From: Eubacteriales bacterium
GTDB lineage: Bacteria; Bacillota; Clostridia; Oscillospirales; CAG-272
Direction: 5' to 3'
NCBI GenBank assembly: GCA_028709565.1
Contig: JAQVWU010000028.1
Coordinates: 1 to 14,719, forward strand
DNA length: 14,719 nt
Position 1 is the stretch's first letter. Every line of letters starts with the position of its first letter. Shown piece after piece: positions 6,984 to 13,657 of the stretch. Under the pieces are notes generated by a model. That model was not told where the DNA came from. It saw only the letters and a program-made list of their open reading frames with translations, and made no database searches. The position numbers and the translations under genes are program-made.

Positions 6984-8114
6984 ATGACCGATAAAATATG
7001 TATTATAAGCCCCGACGATAATTATCACTACTTTTTCGCATATTATGATTTACAGCCCTACAGCGCCGAAGGCGGAATGCATCTTTCCCACCGCGTCAGC
7101 TTCGCGGACAGACTGCCCGAAGCCGGCGACATCGCTCAGCTGGGTTATATACATGCGGGAGCGTTTGTTCCGTTCGCCGAATCCGGGGCGTGGAATTTTC
7201 AACAGGGCGCCCAGCTGCGCTGGAACCCGCGCGACCGGCGTGAGGTCATTTATAACGAACGCGGAGGGGAAAATCATTATCGCGCCGTTATCCATAATAT
7301 TATAACCGGAGAGAAAAGCTATACCGACCGCCCGGTCGCGAATGTATCTCCCTGCGGCAGGTGGGGGCTCGGTATAAATTTCAGCCGTCTGTATGATTTT
7401 CGGCCGGGATACGGTTACGCCGGCCTTCCGGACCCGTTTTATGACATTGCGCAGCCGGAGGATGACGGTATATATTTGACCGATATGAAGACCGGAAGCA
7501 GCCGGCTTATTATAGACTACCGCCGTATCGCGCGGGAGTTTCCCAACGCGAAAGTCGGAGCCGACAAACTCACGGTAAATCATATAACCTTCAATCCGTC
7601 CTCCGACAGGTTTGTCTTTTTGGTCCGCAATACGCCCAAGGACGGCAAAGGCTGGAACACGCTGCTGTTAACCTCCGACAGGGAAGGCTATATGCGCCGT
7701 CTGCTCGATTACACCATGGTTTCGCATTATAACTGGCGTGATGACAGCCATCTGCTGGCCTTTTGCCGTGTCGGGGGGGTAAACGGTCTTTATCTGCTGG
7801 AAGACGCGGCAGGTGATTTATCTGTGCAGAGATTTGAATCCCCCTGCTTTGAGCAGGATTTGCACTGCATCTATTCACCCGACCGGCGTTATATTTTGGG
7901 CGATTCATATCCCGACGCTCAAGGCTGCCGCCCGTTATATCTTTACGATACCCAAACGGGCGGGGAACGGGTGCTCACGCGTTCCCATTCGCCCAACGGA
8001 CCGATAATTGATATCCGCTGTGACCTCCATGCCCGCTGGAGTCCGGACGGCGGTTATATCTCCTTTGACGGCTTCAACAATAGCATGCGCTGTATTTACG
8101 AAATGACGATGTAG
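6984..8114 (+). CDS. Beta-propeller protein resembling PL22 oligogalacturonate lyase / TolB-like proteins
   Basis: This 376-residue protein has no signal peptide, so it is probably cytoplasmic. It reads as a seven- or six-bladed propeller: repeated beta strands with blade motifs such as NVSPCGRWGLGI, NHITFNPSSDRFVF, SHYNWRDDSHLLAF, IYSPDRRYILGD and ARWSPDGGYISFDG. Single histidines recur at matching places (His200, His248, His294, His349), which recalls the metal-binding and catalytic histidines of PL22 lyases that split unsaturated pectin oligomers. That assignment is inference; it could equally be a non-catalytic propeller or another sugar-active enzyme. AAGGAG (6971-6976) lies 7 nt before the ATG. 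It is divergent from the GH78 rhamnosidase, and the pair would fit breakdown of rhamnogalacturonan-type oligomers. A long hairpin follows the stop, so it is monocistronic. Confidence 0.8.
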   Translation: MTDKICIISPDDNYHYFFAYYDLQPYSAEGGMHLSHRVSFADRLPEAGDIAQLGYIHAGAFVPFAESGAWNFQQGAQLRWNPRDRREVIYNERGGENHYRAVIHNIITGEKSYTDRPVANVSPCGRWGLGINFSRLYDFRPGYGYAGLPDPFYDIAQPEDDGIYLTDMKTGSSRLIIDYRRIAREFPNAKVGADKLTVNHITFNPSSDRFVFLVRNTPKDGKGWNTLLLTSDREGYMRRLLDYTMVSHYNWRDDSHLLAFCRVGGVNGLYLLEDAAGDLSVQRFESPCFEQDLHCIYSPDRRYILGDSYPDAQGCRPLYLYDTQTGGERVLTRSHSPNGPIIDIRCDLHARWSPDGGYISFDGFNNSMRCIYEMTM

Positions 8115-8118
8115 TGTG

Positions 8119-8185
8119 ATAGGCATACTGCACATAAAATAACAGCATACAATGTGCAGTATGCCTATTGAAATTTATTTTTGTT
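8119..8185 (+). terminator. Long hairpin terminator after the propeller gene
   Basis: A perfect 17-bp stem (8119-8135 with 8152-8168) closes a 16-nt loop, starting 4 nt after the stop codon. The following sequence (AAATTTATTTTTGTTT) is T-rich. The end of the right arm and the T-rich tail coincide with the -35 and spacer of the tRNA promoter. Confidence 0.8.
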
Positions 8186-8196
8186 TATGATATAAT
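8168..8196 (+). promoter_or_regulatory. Promoter of tRNA-Trp
   Basis: TTGAAA (8168-8173) and a perfect TATAAT (8191-8196) are spaced by 17 bp, with TG at 8188-8189 as an extended -10. The predicted start near 8203 leaves a 5' leader of about 29 nt before the mature tRNA. The -35 begins on the last base of the preceding terminator stem. Confidence 0.8.
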
Positions 8197-8231
8197 ATCT
8201 GAACATCGGATATCTTGCAAATTTATTATAC

Positions 8232-8307
8232 AGGGGTATAGCTCAGCTGGTAGAGCAGCGGTCTCCAAAACCGCGTGCCGTGAGTTCGAATCTTACTACC
8301 CCTGCCA
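8232..8307 (+). tRNA. tRNA-Trp (anticodon CCA)
   Basis: The 76-nt cloverleaf includes an encoded 3' CCA. The acceptor stem AGGGGTA (8232-8238) pairs fully with TACCCCT (8297-8303), and the discriminator base is G8304. The D arm is GCTC/GAGC. The anticodon stem GCGGT/ACCGC encloses loop CTCCAAA with anticodon CCA at 8265-8267. The T arm is GTGAG-TTCGAAT-CTTAC with one G-T pair. It stands alone with its own promoter and terminator. Confidence 0.97.
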
Positions 8308-8313
8308 TACATC

Positions 8314-8345
8314 GCATCCGGCCAAGCTTAGTACGGATGCTTTTT
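8314..8345 (+). terminator. Intrinsic terminator of tRNA-Trp
   Basis: GCATCCG (8314-8320) pairs with CGGATGC (8334-8340) and is followed directly by TTTTT (8341-8345). It starts 6 nt after the tRNA 3' CCA. Confidence 0.88.
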
Positions 8346-8364
8346 GTATTGATGCCTAAATACA

Positions 8365-8390
8365 CAAGCCGCATTTTTAAATGCGGCTTG
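8365..8390 (-). terminator. Hairpin, probable terminator of the minus-strand deacetylase/Asn-rich unit
   Basis: CAAGCCGCATT (8365-8375) pairs with AATGCGGCTTG (8380-8390), a GC-rich 11-bp stem with a 4-nt loop. Read on the minus strand it lies 18 nt after the stop codon of the Asn-rich gene and is followed by TGTATTT, only a moderate T-run. Confidence 0.65.
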
Positions 8391-8408
8391 GCTTGGTTTG
8401 GAATAAAT

Positions 8409-8648
8409 TCAACCGTTATTATTATTATTATTATTGTTGTTGTTGTTATTTCGGTTATTGTTGTTATTCCGGTTTTTGTTGTTCTTGTTCTTTTTGTTTT
8501 CGTTGGTGGGGTTGTTTGCGCTGTTGGAAGCGTTTTGATTTTGATTCTGATTCCGGCTGTTCTGATTTTGATTCTGGTTATTTCGATTGACCTGGTTTTC
8601 AGGATCGAACATATTTCTTTCGGGATTATTGATTTGCTCTTTTATCAT
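8409..8648 (-). CDS. Small asparagine-rich, disordered protein
   Basis: I choose the ATG at 8648-8646, 9 nt after GAGGTG (complement of 8658-8663), giving 79 residues. A GTG at 8660 would add 4 residues but is itself part of that Shine-Dalgarno site. The N-terminal 20 or so residues (MIKEQINNPERNMFDPENQ) are of normal composition. The rest is almost only Asn and Gln with Lys/Arg, ending in a run of 12 Asn and a Gly. The middle mixes AAT/AAC and CAA/CAG codons, which argues for selection on the protein, not simple triplet slippage; the last 10 or so codons do look like an (AAT)/(AAC) microsatellite. It follows two deacetylase genes on the same strand, one PdaA-like, and a hairpin follows it, so it may be a spore or cell-wall component. 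I know no family for it, and the function is unknown. Confidence 0.6.
   Translation of the reverse strand: MIKEQINNPERNMFDPENQVNRNNQNQNQNSRNQNQNQNASNSANNPTNENKKNKNNKNRNNNNNRNNNNNNNNNNNNG
8418..8447 (-). repeat. Trinucleotide microsatellite (AAT)6/(AAC)4
   Basis: On the minus strand, four AAC codons are followed by six AAT codons, within a run of 12 asparagine codons at the 3' end of the Asn-rich gene. Slippage here would change the length of the Asn tail without shifting the frame. Confidence 0.85.
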
Positions 8649-8724
8649 TATGAAATTCACCTCGGCATTATTATTTCACAGCTAAATGCGTTTATACATC
8701 GATTTGGTATATTTTCTATAGTTT

Positions 8725-9426
8725 TTACGAACTGTGTATCAGTTCCGATACGGTTACGAAATTGTACCCCTTTTCTTTTAGCAGGGGAATCACCTTTTCA
8801 ATGGCTTCGGGGGTCTGACTGTCGCGGCGCGAAACAAAATCATGGCACAGTATTATACTGCCGGCATGTATATTGGACATTATATTATCTACGATATCCT
8901 TTGACGTGGTTTTCTGCTCCCAGTCGCGGGTATCGATGGTCCACAGAATCACGCTGTAGTCCATTTCGATAGCCGCTTCTTTTATCGCGATGGTATTCAA
9001 TCCGTCAGGCGGCCGGAAGAGTCTGGGCCGTAAGTTGCAGATCTCGTTTATCGCGGTTTCGGTTCTGCTTAACTCGCTGACCACGCCTTCCCGCCCCAGT
9101 TTCCAGATTAAACGGTGACTCCATGTATGATTGCCTATTTCATGCCCCTCTTCGGACAGACGTTTGATGATTTCGGGGTGGCGATTAACGTTTTCACCGA
9201 TGGAAAAGAAGGTAGCTTTTACGCCGTGACGGGCAAGTATATCAATAATGCGTTCCGTGTAGATAGGATGGGGACCATCGTCAAAGGTCAGGGCTATATT
9301 TTTATATTGATTGTCATGGGATTTTATCGCCTCACCGTTCCCGGCGCCAACGGCGACGGTGAATAATATGCAGCATAGGATGCATAACAATACATAAATG
9401 AATTTATTGTGTCTCATCGGATTCAT
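8725..9426 (-). CDS. Polysaccharide deacetylase (NodB/CE4 domain), membrane-anchored or secreted
   Basis: This 233-residue protein removes N-acetyl groups from a polysaccharide, probably peptidoglycan or chitin-like material, outside the membrane. Residues of about 8-28 are a hydrophobic signal or anchor segment. CE4 motifs are all present: TFDDGPH (both Asp), HTWSH (metal-binding histidines), RPPDG, DTRDW and ILCHD. The catalytic site thus looks intact. The start overlaps the upstream pdaA-like gene: ATG at 9426 overlaps its end by 23 bp, and a second in-frame ATG at 9417 overlaps by 14 bp. Neither has a strong Shine-Dalgarno site, so translation is likely coupled. The substrate is not readable, and the tandem arrangement with a cortex-type enzyme suggests a role in spore or wall modification. 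Confidence 0.92.
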   Translation of the reverse strand: MNPMRHNKFIYVLLCILCCILFTVAVGAGNGEAIKSHDNQYKNIALTFDDGPHPIYTERIIDILARHGVKATFFSIGENVNRHPEIIKRLSEEGHEIGNHTWSHRLIWKLGREGVVSELSRTETAINEICNLRPRLFRPPDGLNTIAIKEAAIEMDYSVILWTIDTRDWEQKTTSKDIVDNIMSNIHAGSIILCHDFVSRRDSQTPEAIEKVIPLLKEKGYNFVTVSELIHSS

Positions 9427-10222
9427 CCCGGTTGTTTATTACCAGTTCCTCGAGCGAACCGATGCGATAACCGCGCGCTTTCCACTCGTCAAGCAGACCG
9501 TCCAGAATCAGCGCGTTTGTGGCAGAATTGGGATGCATCAGAATAATCGCCCCGTTATGGGTATTGGCAAGGATTTTTTCACGCGCTGTTTTAGGGTCGG
9601 GCTGATTGTTGTTGTCCCAGTCCGCGTAAGCGAAGCTCCAGAAAACGGTCGAATACCCGAGTTCGGTCGCGTGACGCAGGTTAAGCTCGGAAAACCTGCC
9701 TTCCGGCGGACGATAATATTTCGCCATTTTGTTGCCGGTATACTGACGATAAATGTCCTCCAGCCGGGCCAGTTCCTCCGCGAATTGAGCTTTATCTGTG
9801 ACAAGAGACATATCCCGGTGTTTTACGGTATGATTGCCTACCAAATGACCTTCATTTATCATACGCAAAACCAAATCGGTTTCGGATTTAACCAGATGTG
9901 CGAGCACGAAAAACGCTGCCGGCGCTTCGTGTTTCTTTAAAATATCAAGTATCTTTACCACATTGCCGTTTTCATATCCTGCGTCAAAGGTCAGATAAAT
10001 CACCTTGTCATCATCGCGCACGTCCCGGTTAAGATAATATGCGTTGTACTTATCGATAACCCGAAGATTGCCGTCAAGCGGCGGCGGCTGATTGTTTTCG
10101 CCGCGCGTTGTGTACCAGTCAATCGACGCCTTTTCACTCAGAGCGGCCACGGTTATCGTCGTAAAAACAACGGTAACGGCGATTAAAAGAAATACTTTAT
10201 AAAAACCTTTATATAAAGCTAT
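9404..10222 (-). CDS. pdaA: PdaA-type polysaccharide deacetylase (delta-lactam-biosynthetic de-N-acetylase), apparent ATA start
   Basis: PdaA enzymes deacetylate muramic acid in spore cortex so that muramic delta-lactam can form. PdaA-like marks are TFDAGYENG (in place of TFDDG), GNHTVKH, YYRPPEGRFSE, VFWSFAYADWDNNNQ and ILMHPNS. The first canonical start is GTG at 10150 (248 residues), but it has no Shine-Dalgarno site. The frame stays open 24 codons further up, encoding a classic signal segment (ALYKGFYKVFLLIAVTVVF). A GAGGTGAT (complement of 10227-10234) sits at ideal spacing (8 nt after GAGG) from an ATA codon at 10222-10220, which directly follows an in-frame stop. I therefore take the protein as 272 residues starting at ATA; an ATG-to-ATA change or a base error is the alternative. 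It is first in a probable three-gene unit. No clear sporulation sigma promoter was recognised upstream. The function call is firm and the start is inferred. Confidence 0.88.
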   Translation of the reverse strand: MALYKGFYKVFLLIAVTVVFTTITVAALSEKASIDWYTTRGENNQPPPLDGNLRVIDKYNAYYLNRDVRDDDKVIYLTFDAGYENGNVVKILDILKKHEAPAAFFVLAHLVKSETDLVLRMINEGHLVGNHTVKHRDMSLVTDKAQFAEELARLEDIYRQYTGNKMAKYYRPPEGRFSELNLRHATELGYSTVFWSFAYADWDNNNQPDPKTAREKILANTHNGAIILMHPNSATNALILDGLLDEWKARGYRIGSLEELVINNRDESDETQ

Positions 10223-10226
10223 TTAT

Positions 10227-10234
10227 ATCACCTC
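10227..10234 (-). promoter_or_regulatory. Shine-Dalgarno site that decides the pdaA start
   Basis: GAGGTGAT on the minus strand is an 8-nt match to the 16S rRNA 3' end. No ATG, GTG or TTG lies within 15 nt downstream in the pdaA frame; the codon at the right distance is ATA (10222-10220). Confidence 0.7.
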
Positions 10235-10356
10235 TTTTATTTTCGTTATTTATAGTGTTCGCGAAAACGGTGGATTTATAAGCGGTAAATTAACAGTTTA
10301 TAGGATATTAAAGGTGAACGGGCTGTATAAATATACATTTTTGTTCAAATTGCCTA

Positions 10357-10385
10357 TTGCTATTTTCGGGACTCAGGTATATAAT
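10357..10385 (+). promoter_or_regulatory. Probable promoter of the arg operon
   Basis: TTGCTA (10357-10362, 4 of 6 to consensus) and a perfect TATAAT (10380-10385) are spaced by 17 bp. The expected start near 10392 gives a leader of about 31 nt. The rest of the 200-bp gap between pdaA and argC is AT-rich, with no other feature I can support. Confidence 0.6.
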
Positions 10386-10403
10386 AATAAATATTGTATT
10401 ATT
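10383..10403 (+). promoter_or_regulatory. AT-rich inverted repeat over the argC transcription start, possible operator
   Basis: AATAATA-N7-TATTATT overlaps the -10 element and predicted start of the arg operon. Its place and size would suit an arginine-responsive repressor such as ArgR. It lacks the TGAAT/ATTCA core of known ARG boxes, and random AT-rich symmetry is possible. Confidence 0.3.
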
Positions 10404-10422
10404 TTATATCTGGAGAAATTAA

Positions 10423-11457
10423 ATGAAACATATAAAAGCCGGAGTTATCGGCGCCACAGGCTACACGGGTGCTGAGCTGGTGCGCCTGTTGTCCTGCCAC
10501 CCCAACGTCTCTCTTGCGGCCGTTTCATCGGTATCCTACGAGGGGCAGCGCATATCGGATATATATCCGAATCTGTACGGCATATGCGATCTGACCCTGT
10601 CGGCTGCCGGTGATGTAATAACCGGCTGTGACGCGGTGTTTGCCGCTCTGCCCCATGGTCTGTCTGAAGAAATCGCGGCGAATTGTAAAGACGCCGTGTT
10701 TATTGATCTGGGAGCGGACTTTCGGATTGCCGACGAGTCGGTATATAAAACATGGTACGGAAAACCCTTTCTGCATCCCGGGCTTCACGGCTCGGCGGTT
10801 TACAGTATTCCGGAGCTTCACCGTTCCGAGATAAGGGATGCCGGAATAATTGCCAATCCGGGCTGCTATCCGACCGCTTCCGCACTCGGGCTCGCCCCCG
10901 CAATTGAGGGTGGCTTGATTGAAACGGAGGGCATTATAATCGACTCAAAGTCGGGCGTGACCGGCGCGGGACGCGGTTTGACACAGAACACCCATTTTCC
11001 CGATACCAACGAGGCCTTCTCGGCCTATAAGGCGGGCGTGCATCGTCATACCCCCGAAATAGAGCAGCAGCTGTCCCGTCTGGCCGGGACCGATGTTAAA
11101 GTGACTTTTATTCCCCACCTGCTGCCTGTCAACCGCGGGATTGAATCCACAATCTACTGCCGCCTCAAAAAAGGCGTTTCATATAAAACGACGCGCCTCG
11201 CGTATGAAAACGCGTACAAAAACGAACGCTTTGTACGCATTATGCCGCAGGAGGTCTACGCGAATATCAAAAACGTACGCATGTCCAACTACTGTGATAT
11301 ATCTCTGCATACCGATGCCCATACCGGGATGCTGATTATATGCGCCTGTATTGACAATATGGTCAAAGGCGCCGCGGGGCAGGCGATACAAAACATGAAC
11401 ATCCGCTTTGGATTCGACGAAAGTGCGGGGCTGCTTGCCGCTCCTCCCGCTTTTTAA
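10423..11457 (+). CDS. argC: N-acetyl-gamma-glutamyl-phosphate reductase
   Basis: ArgC carries out the NADPH-dependent reduction of N-acetylglutamyl phosphate to the semialdehyde, the third step of ornithine synthesis, in the cytoplasm. The 344 residues are the usual length. GVIGATGYTGAELVRLL (about 5-21) is the nucleotide-binding loop. NPGCYPTA contains the catalytic Cys148, and HRHTPEIEQ (His207, His209) supplies the conserved histidine. The C-terminal half has the family's VNRGIESTIY and KGAAGQAIQNMN. GGAGA (10412-10416) lies 6 nt before the ATG. It is the first gene of argC-argJ-argB-methyltransferase-argD, with 18 bp to the next possible start. Confidence 0.97.
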   Translation: MKHIKAGVIGATGYTGAELVRLLSCHPNVSLAAVSSVSYEGQRISDIYPNLYGICDLTLSAAGDVITGCDAVFAALPHGLSEEIAANCKDAVFIDLGADFRIADESVYKTWYGKPFLHPGLHGSAVYSIPELHRSEIRDAGIIANPGCYPTASALGLAPAIEGGLIETEGIIIDSKSGVTGAGRGLTQNTHFPDTNEAFSAYKAGVHRHTPEIEQQLSRLAGTDVKVTFIPHLLPVNRGIESTIYCRLKKGVSYKTTRLAYENAYKNERFVRIMPQEVYANIKNVRMSNYCDISLHTDAHTGMLIICACIDNMVKGAAGQAIQNMNIRFGFDESAGLLAAPPAF

Positions 11458-11475
11458 GATTAAAATTATAATATC

Positions 11476-12726
11476 ATGAAAGAGAATTTCAATATGAATG
11501 CAGAGATATCAACGGTTGCCTCGGGTATAACGGCTCCGGCAGGCTTTCGCGCTTCCGGGATGCACTGCGGACTGCGCAAAAACAAGAGCAAGAGCGACCT
11601 GGCTCTGATTTATGCGGACTCACCCTGCAGCGCGGCTGCCGTATATACGACCAACCAGGTTTTTGCCGCCCCCGTCGGGATTACCCGGGATCACCTGTCC
11701 GACGGCAGGGCGCAGGCGATTATATGCAACAGCGGAAACGCCAACACCTGCAACAGCGACGGTTATGAAAAGGCCAATGCCGTTTGCCGCGCCCTTGCCG
11801 TCGAAGCGGGGATTGACGAAGCGGATATAATTGTTGCCTCAACCGGTGTCATCGGGGTACCGCTTCCCGTTGCACCGATACTCAACGGCATTCCCGAACT
11901 TTTCGCCCGGCTGGGGGATACCGAAGAGGCAAGCGAAGCCGCCGCCGTTGCCATTATGACCACCGATACCAAAAAAAAGGAATACGCGGTCTCTTATAAT
12001 TATGAAGGAAAAACAATAAAGATAGGCGGAATCTGCAAGGGTTCGGGGATGATTGAGCCCAACATGGCGACCATGCTCGGTTTTATCACTACCGATATCG
12101 ACATCACCCCCCAAATGCTGGACCGGGCGCTGCGTTCGGTTGTCGATGACACCTTTAATATGGTAAGCGTGGACGGTGACACAAGCACAAACGATATGGT
12201 GGCGGTTATGGCGTCGGGACTGGCGGGGAACCGGAGGATTGAGGACGAAGACGGCGCGTACCGGGTATTCCGGGCAGCCCTTGAAACATTATGCCTTCAA
12301 ATGTGTAAATCGATTGCCGCCGACGGCGAAGGCGCGACAAAACTGGTCGAATGCCGTGTGAAAGGCTATCGCGATATAGGGGGCGCAAAAAAGCTTGCCA
12401 AATCGGTGATAAGATCTCCCCTCGTAAAAACCGCCATGTTCGGCGCGGACGCCAACTGGGGACGTATACTGTGCGCGCTGGGTTATGCCGGCGCGGCGAT
12501 TGATCCCGATATGATCGATGTGACATTCCGCTCGAAGGCGGGTGAACTGCCGGTCTGCCGGGACGGGCGGGGTGTTCCCTTTGACGAGGACAAAGCAAAA
12601 GAAATATTGTCGAAAAACTATATATATCTTGAGGTGGATATGAAATGCGGCAACTGCGGCGCCGTAGCGTGGGGCTGTGATTTAAGTTACGAATATGTCC
12701 GCATAAACGGCGATTACCGAAGCTGA
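11476..12726 (+). CDS. argJ: Glutamate N-acetyltransferase / amino-acid acetyltransferase ArgJ
   Basis: ArgJ moves the acetyl group from N-acetylornithine to glutamate, which makes the pathway cyclic; some family members also use acetyl-CoA, and the sequence does not tell which type this is. The protein is 416 residues and is normally cut by itself at a Thr nucleophile. Here KGSGMIEPNMATMLGF carries that Thr at residue 199. Other family motifs are ASGMHCGL, SGNANTCN, STGVIGVPL, DGDTSTNDM, GEGATKL and FGADANWGRI. The ATG at 11476 has no Shine-Dalgarno site. An in-frame ATG at 11494, preceded by a weak AAAGAGA, would give 410 residues and a more typical ArgJ N-terminus, so the start is open. 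Confidence 0.97.
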   Translation: MKENFNMNAEISTVASGITAPAGFRASGMHCGLRKNKSKSDLALIYADSPCSAAAVYTTNQVFAAPVGITRDHLSDGRAQAIICNSGNANTCNSDGYEKANAVCRALAVEAGIDEADIIVASTGVIGVPLPVAPILNGIPELFARLGDTEEASEAAAVAIMTTDTKKKEYAVSYNYEGKTIKIGGICKGSGMIEPNMATMLGFITTDIDITPQMLDRALRSVVDDTFNMVSVDGDTSTNDMVAVMASGLAGNRRIEDEDGAYRVFRAALETLCLQMCKSIAADGEGATKLVECRVKGYRDIGGAKKLAKSVIRSPLVKTAMFGADANWGRILCALGYAGAAIDPDMIDVTFRSKAGELPVCRDGRGVPFDEDKAKEILSKNYIYLEVDMKCGNCGAVAWGCDLSYEYVRINGDYRS

Positions 12727-12755
12727 ATATAAAATAAACCGAACGGAGCTGTCAT

Positions 12756-13637
12756 ATGTTTATATCAAATTACGATAAAGCGCAGGTGCTGACACAGGCA
12801 TTGCCTTATATACAGAAATACAGGGGCAAAACGGTGGTGGTGAAATACGGCGGCAACGCAATGCTCAGCGACGGGCTGCGCGACGCGGTCATATCGGATA
12901 TTGTACTGCTGTCCTGTGTGGGCATTAATGTCGTGCTGGTGCACGGCGGCGGTCCGGAGATTACCGAGATGATGACAAGGGTAGGCAAAGAGAGCAGATT
13001 TGTCAACGGGCTGCGCTATACCGATGAGGAGTCGATAGGTATTGTGCAAATGGTGCTGGCGGGAAAGACAAACAAGGACCTGGTGCGGCGCATCCAGCAT
13101 ATCGGCGGAAAGGCGGTCGGACTGAGCGGCCTGGACGGCGCCATGATAAAGGCAAAACGGCTGGATGACGGTAAAAATGATTACGGATATGTCGGCGAGA
13201 TTGTTTCAATAGACCCGTCGGTAATATCGGCAAATATCGACCGGGGCTATATACCGGTTGTATCGACAATAGCGTACGGGACGGACGAATACGGAGACGA
13301 TAAAACACCTGTATATAATATCAACGCCGATATAGCGGCGTCCAAGATTGCGGTTGCCCTGGGCGCGCAGAATCTGATTCTGCTGACCGACATACGCGGG
13401 ATTATGCGCGATGTCCGCGATGAGGATACCTTATTGCCTGTGGTCCGTGTCAGCGAGGTGGACGGTTTGCTCCGCGACGGCGTCATCAGCGGAGGTATGA
13501 TTCCCAAGGTGAACTGCTGTGTCGACGCGGTAAGGCGGGGAATATCGCGTACGGTTATAATAGACGGGCGCATTGAACATTCAATATTGCTGGAAATCCT
13601 CTCCGATGAGGGTATCGGGACAATGTTTATCAAATAA
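12756..13637 (+). CDS. argB: Acetylglutamate kinase
   Basis: ArgB phosphorylates N-acetylglutamate using ATP, usually the controlled step in the cyclic pathway. It has 293 residues. VVKYGGNAM (about 27-35) is the ATP phosphate-binding Lys/Gly stretch, VHGGGPEI binds the substrate, and NINADIAASKIAVALGA and LLTDIRGIM form the nucleotide side. SGGMIPKV is conserved. About 25 residues precede the first strand (with ALPYIQKYRGK), and the C-terminus reads HSILLEILSDEGIGTMF. Both are marks of arginine-inhibited, hexameric kinases, unlike the shorter E. coli enzyme. GGAG (12745-12748) lies 7 nt before the ATG. It follows argJ by 29 bp in the same operon. Confidence 0.97.
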   Translation: MFISNYDKAQVLTQALPYIQKYRGKTVVVKYGGNAMLSDGLRDAVISDIVLLSCVGINVVLVHGGGPEITEMMTRVGKESRFVNGLRYTDEESIGIVQMVLAGKTNKDLVRRIQHIGGKAVGLSGLDGAMIKAKRLDDGKNDYGYVGEIVSIDPSVISANIDRGYIPVVSTIAYGTDEYGDDKTPVYNINADIAASKIAVALGAQNLILLTDIRGIMRDVRDEDTLLPVVRVSEVDGLLRDGVISGGMIPKVNCCVDAVRRGISRTVIIDGRIEHSILLEILSDEGIGTMFIK

Positions 13638-13657
13638 TAAAATCAAAGGTGAATCAA

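Noticed and set aside
8119..8168. 17-bp inverted repeat as the end of a mobile element
   Set aside because: It has a single short loop, no transposase and no target duplication, and sits just after a stop codon with a T-rich tail, so a terminator explains it.
8669..8698. Sigma-G-like promoter (TGTATA-17 bp-AATAATA, minus strand) before the Asn-rich gene
   Set aside because: It fits the consensus except for one base, but the predicted start (about 8662) would fall inside the Shine-Dalgarno site, leaving an implausibly short leader. Read-through from the deacetylase genes is simpler.
8280..8972. Long plus-strand frame with a very hydrophobic Ile/Val-rich stretch
   Set aside because: It overlaps the tRNA and is the antisense of the Asn-rich and deacetylase genes; poly-Asn codons read backwards give Ile/Val runs. 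It has no ribosome site.
10223..10420. Search for a sigma-F/G/E promoter upstream of pdaA
   Set aside because: Only partial matches with wrong spacing were found in this AT-rich gap; none is strong enough to list.
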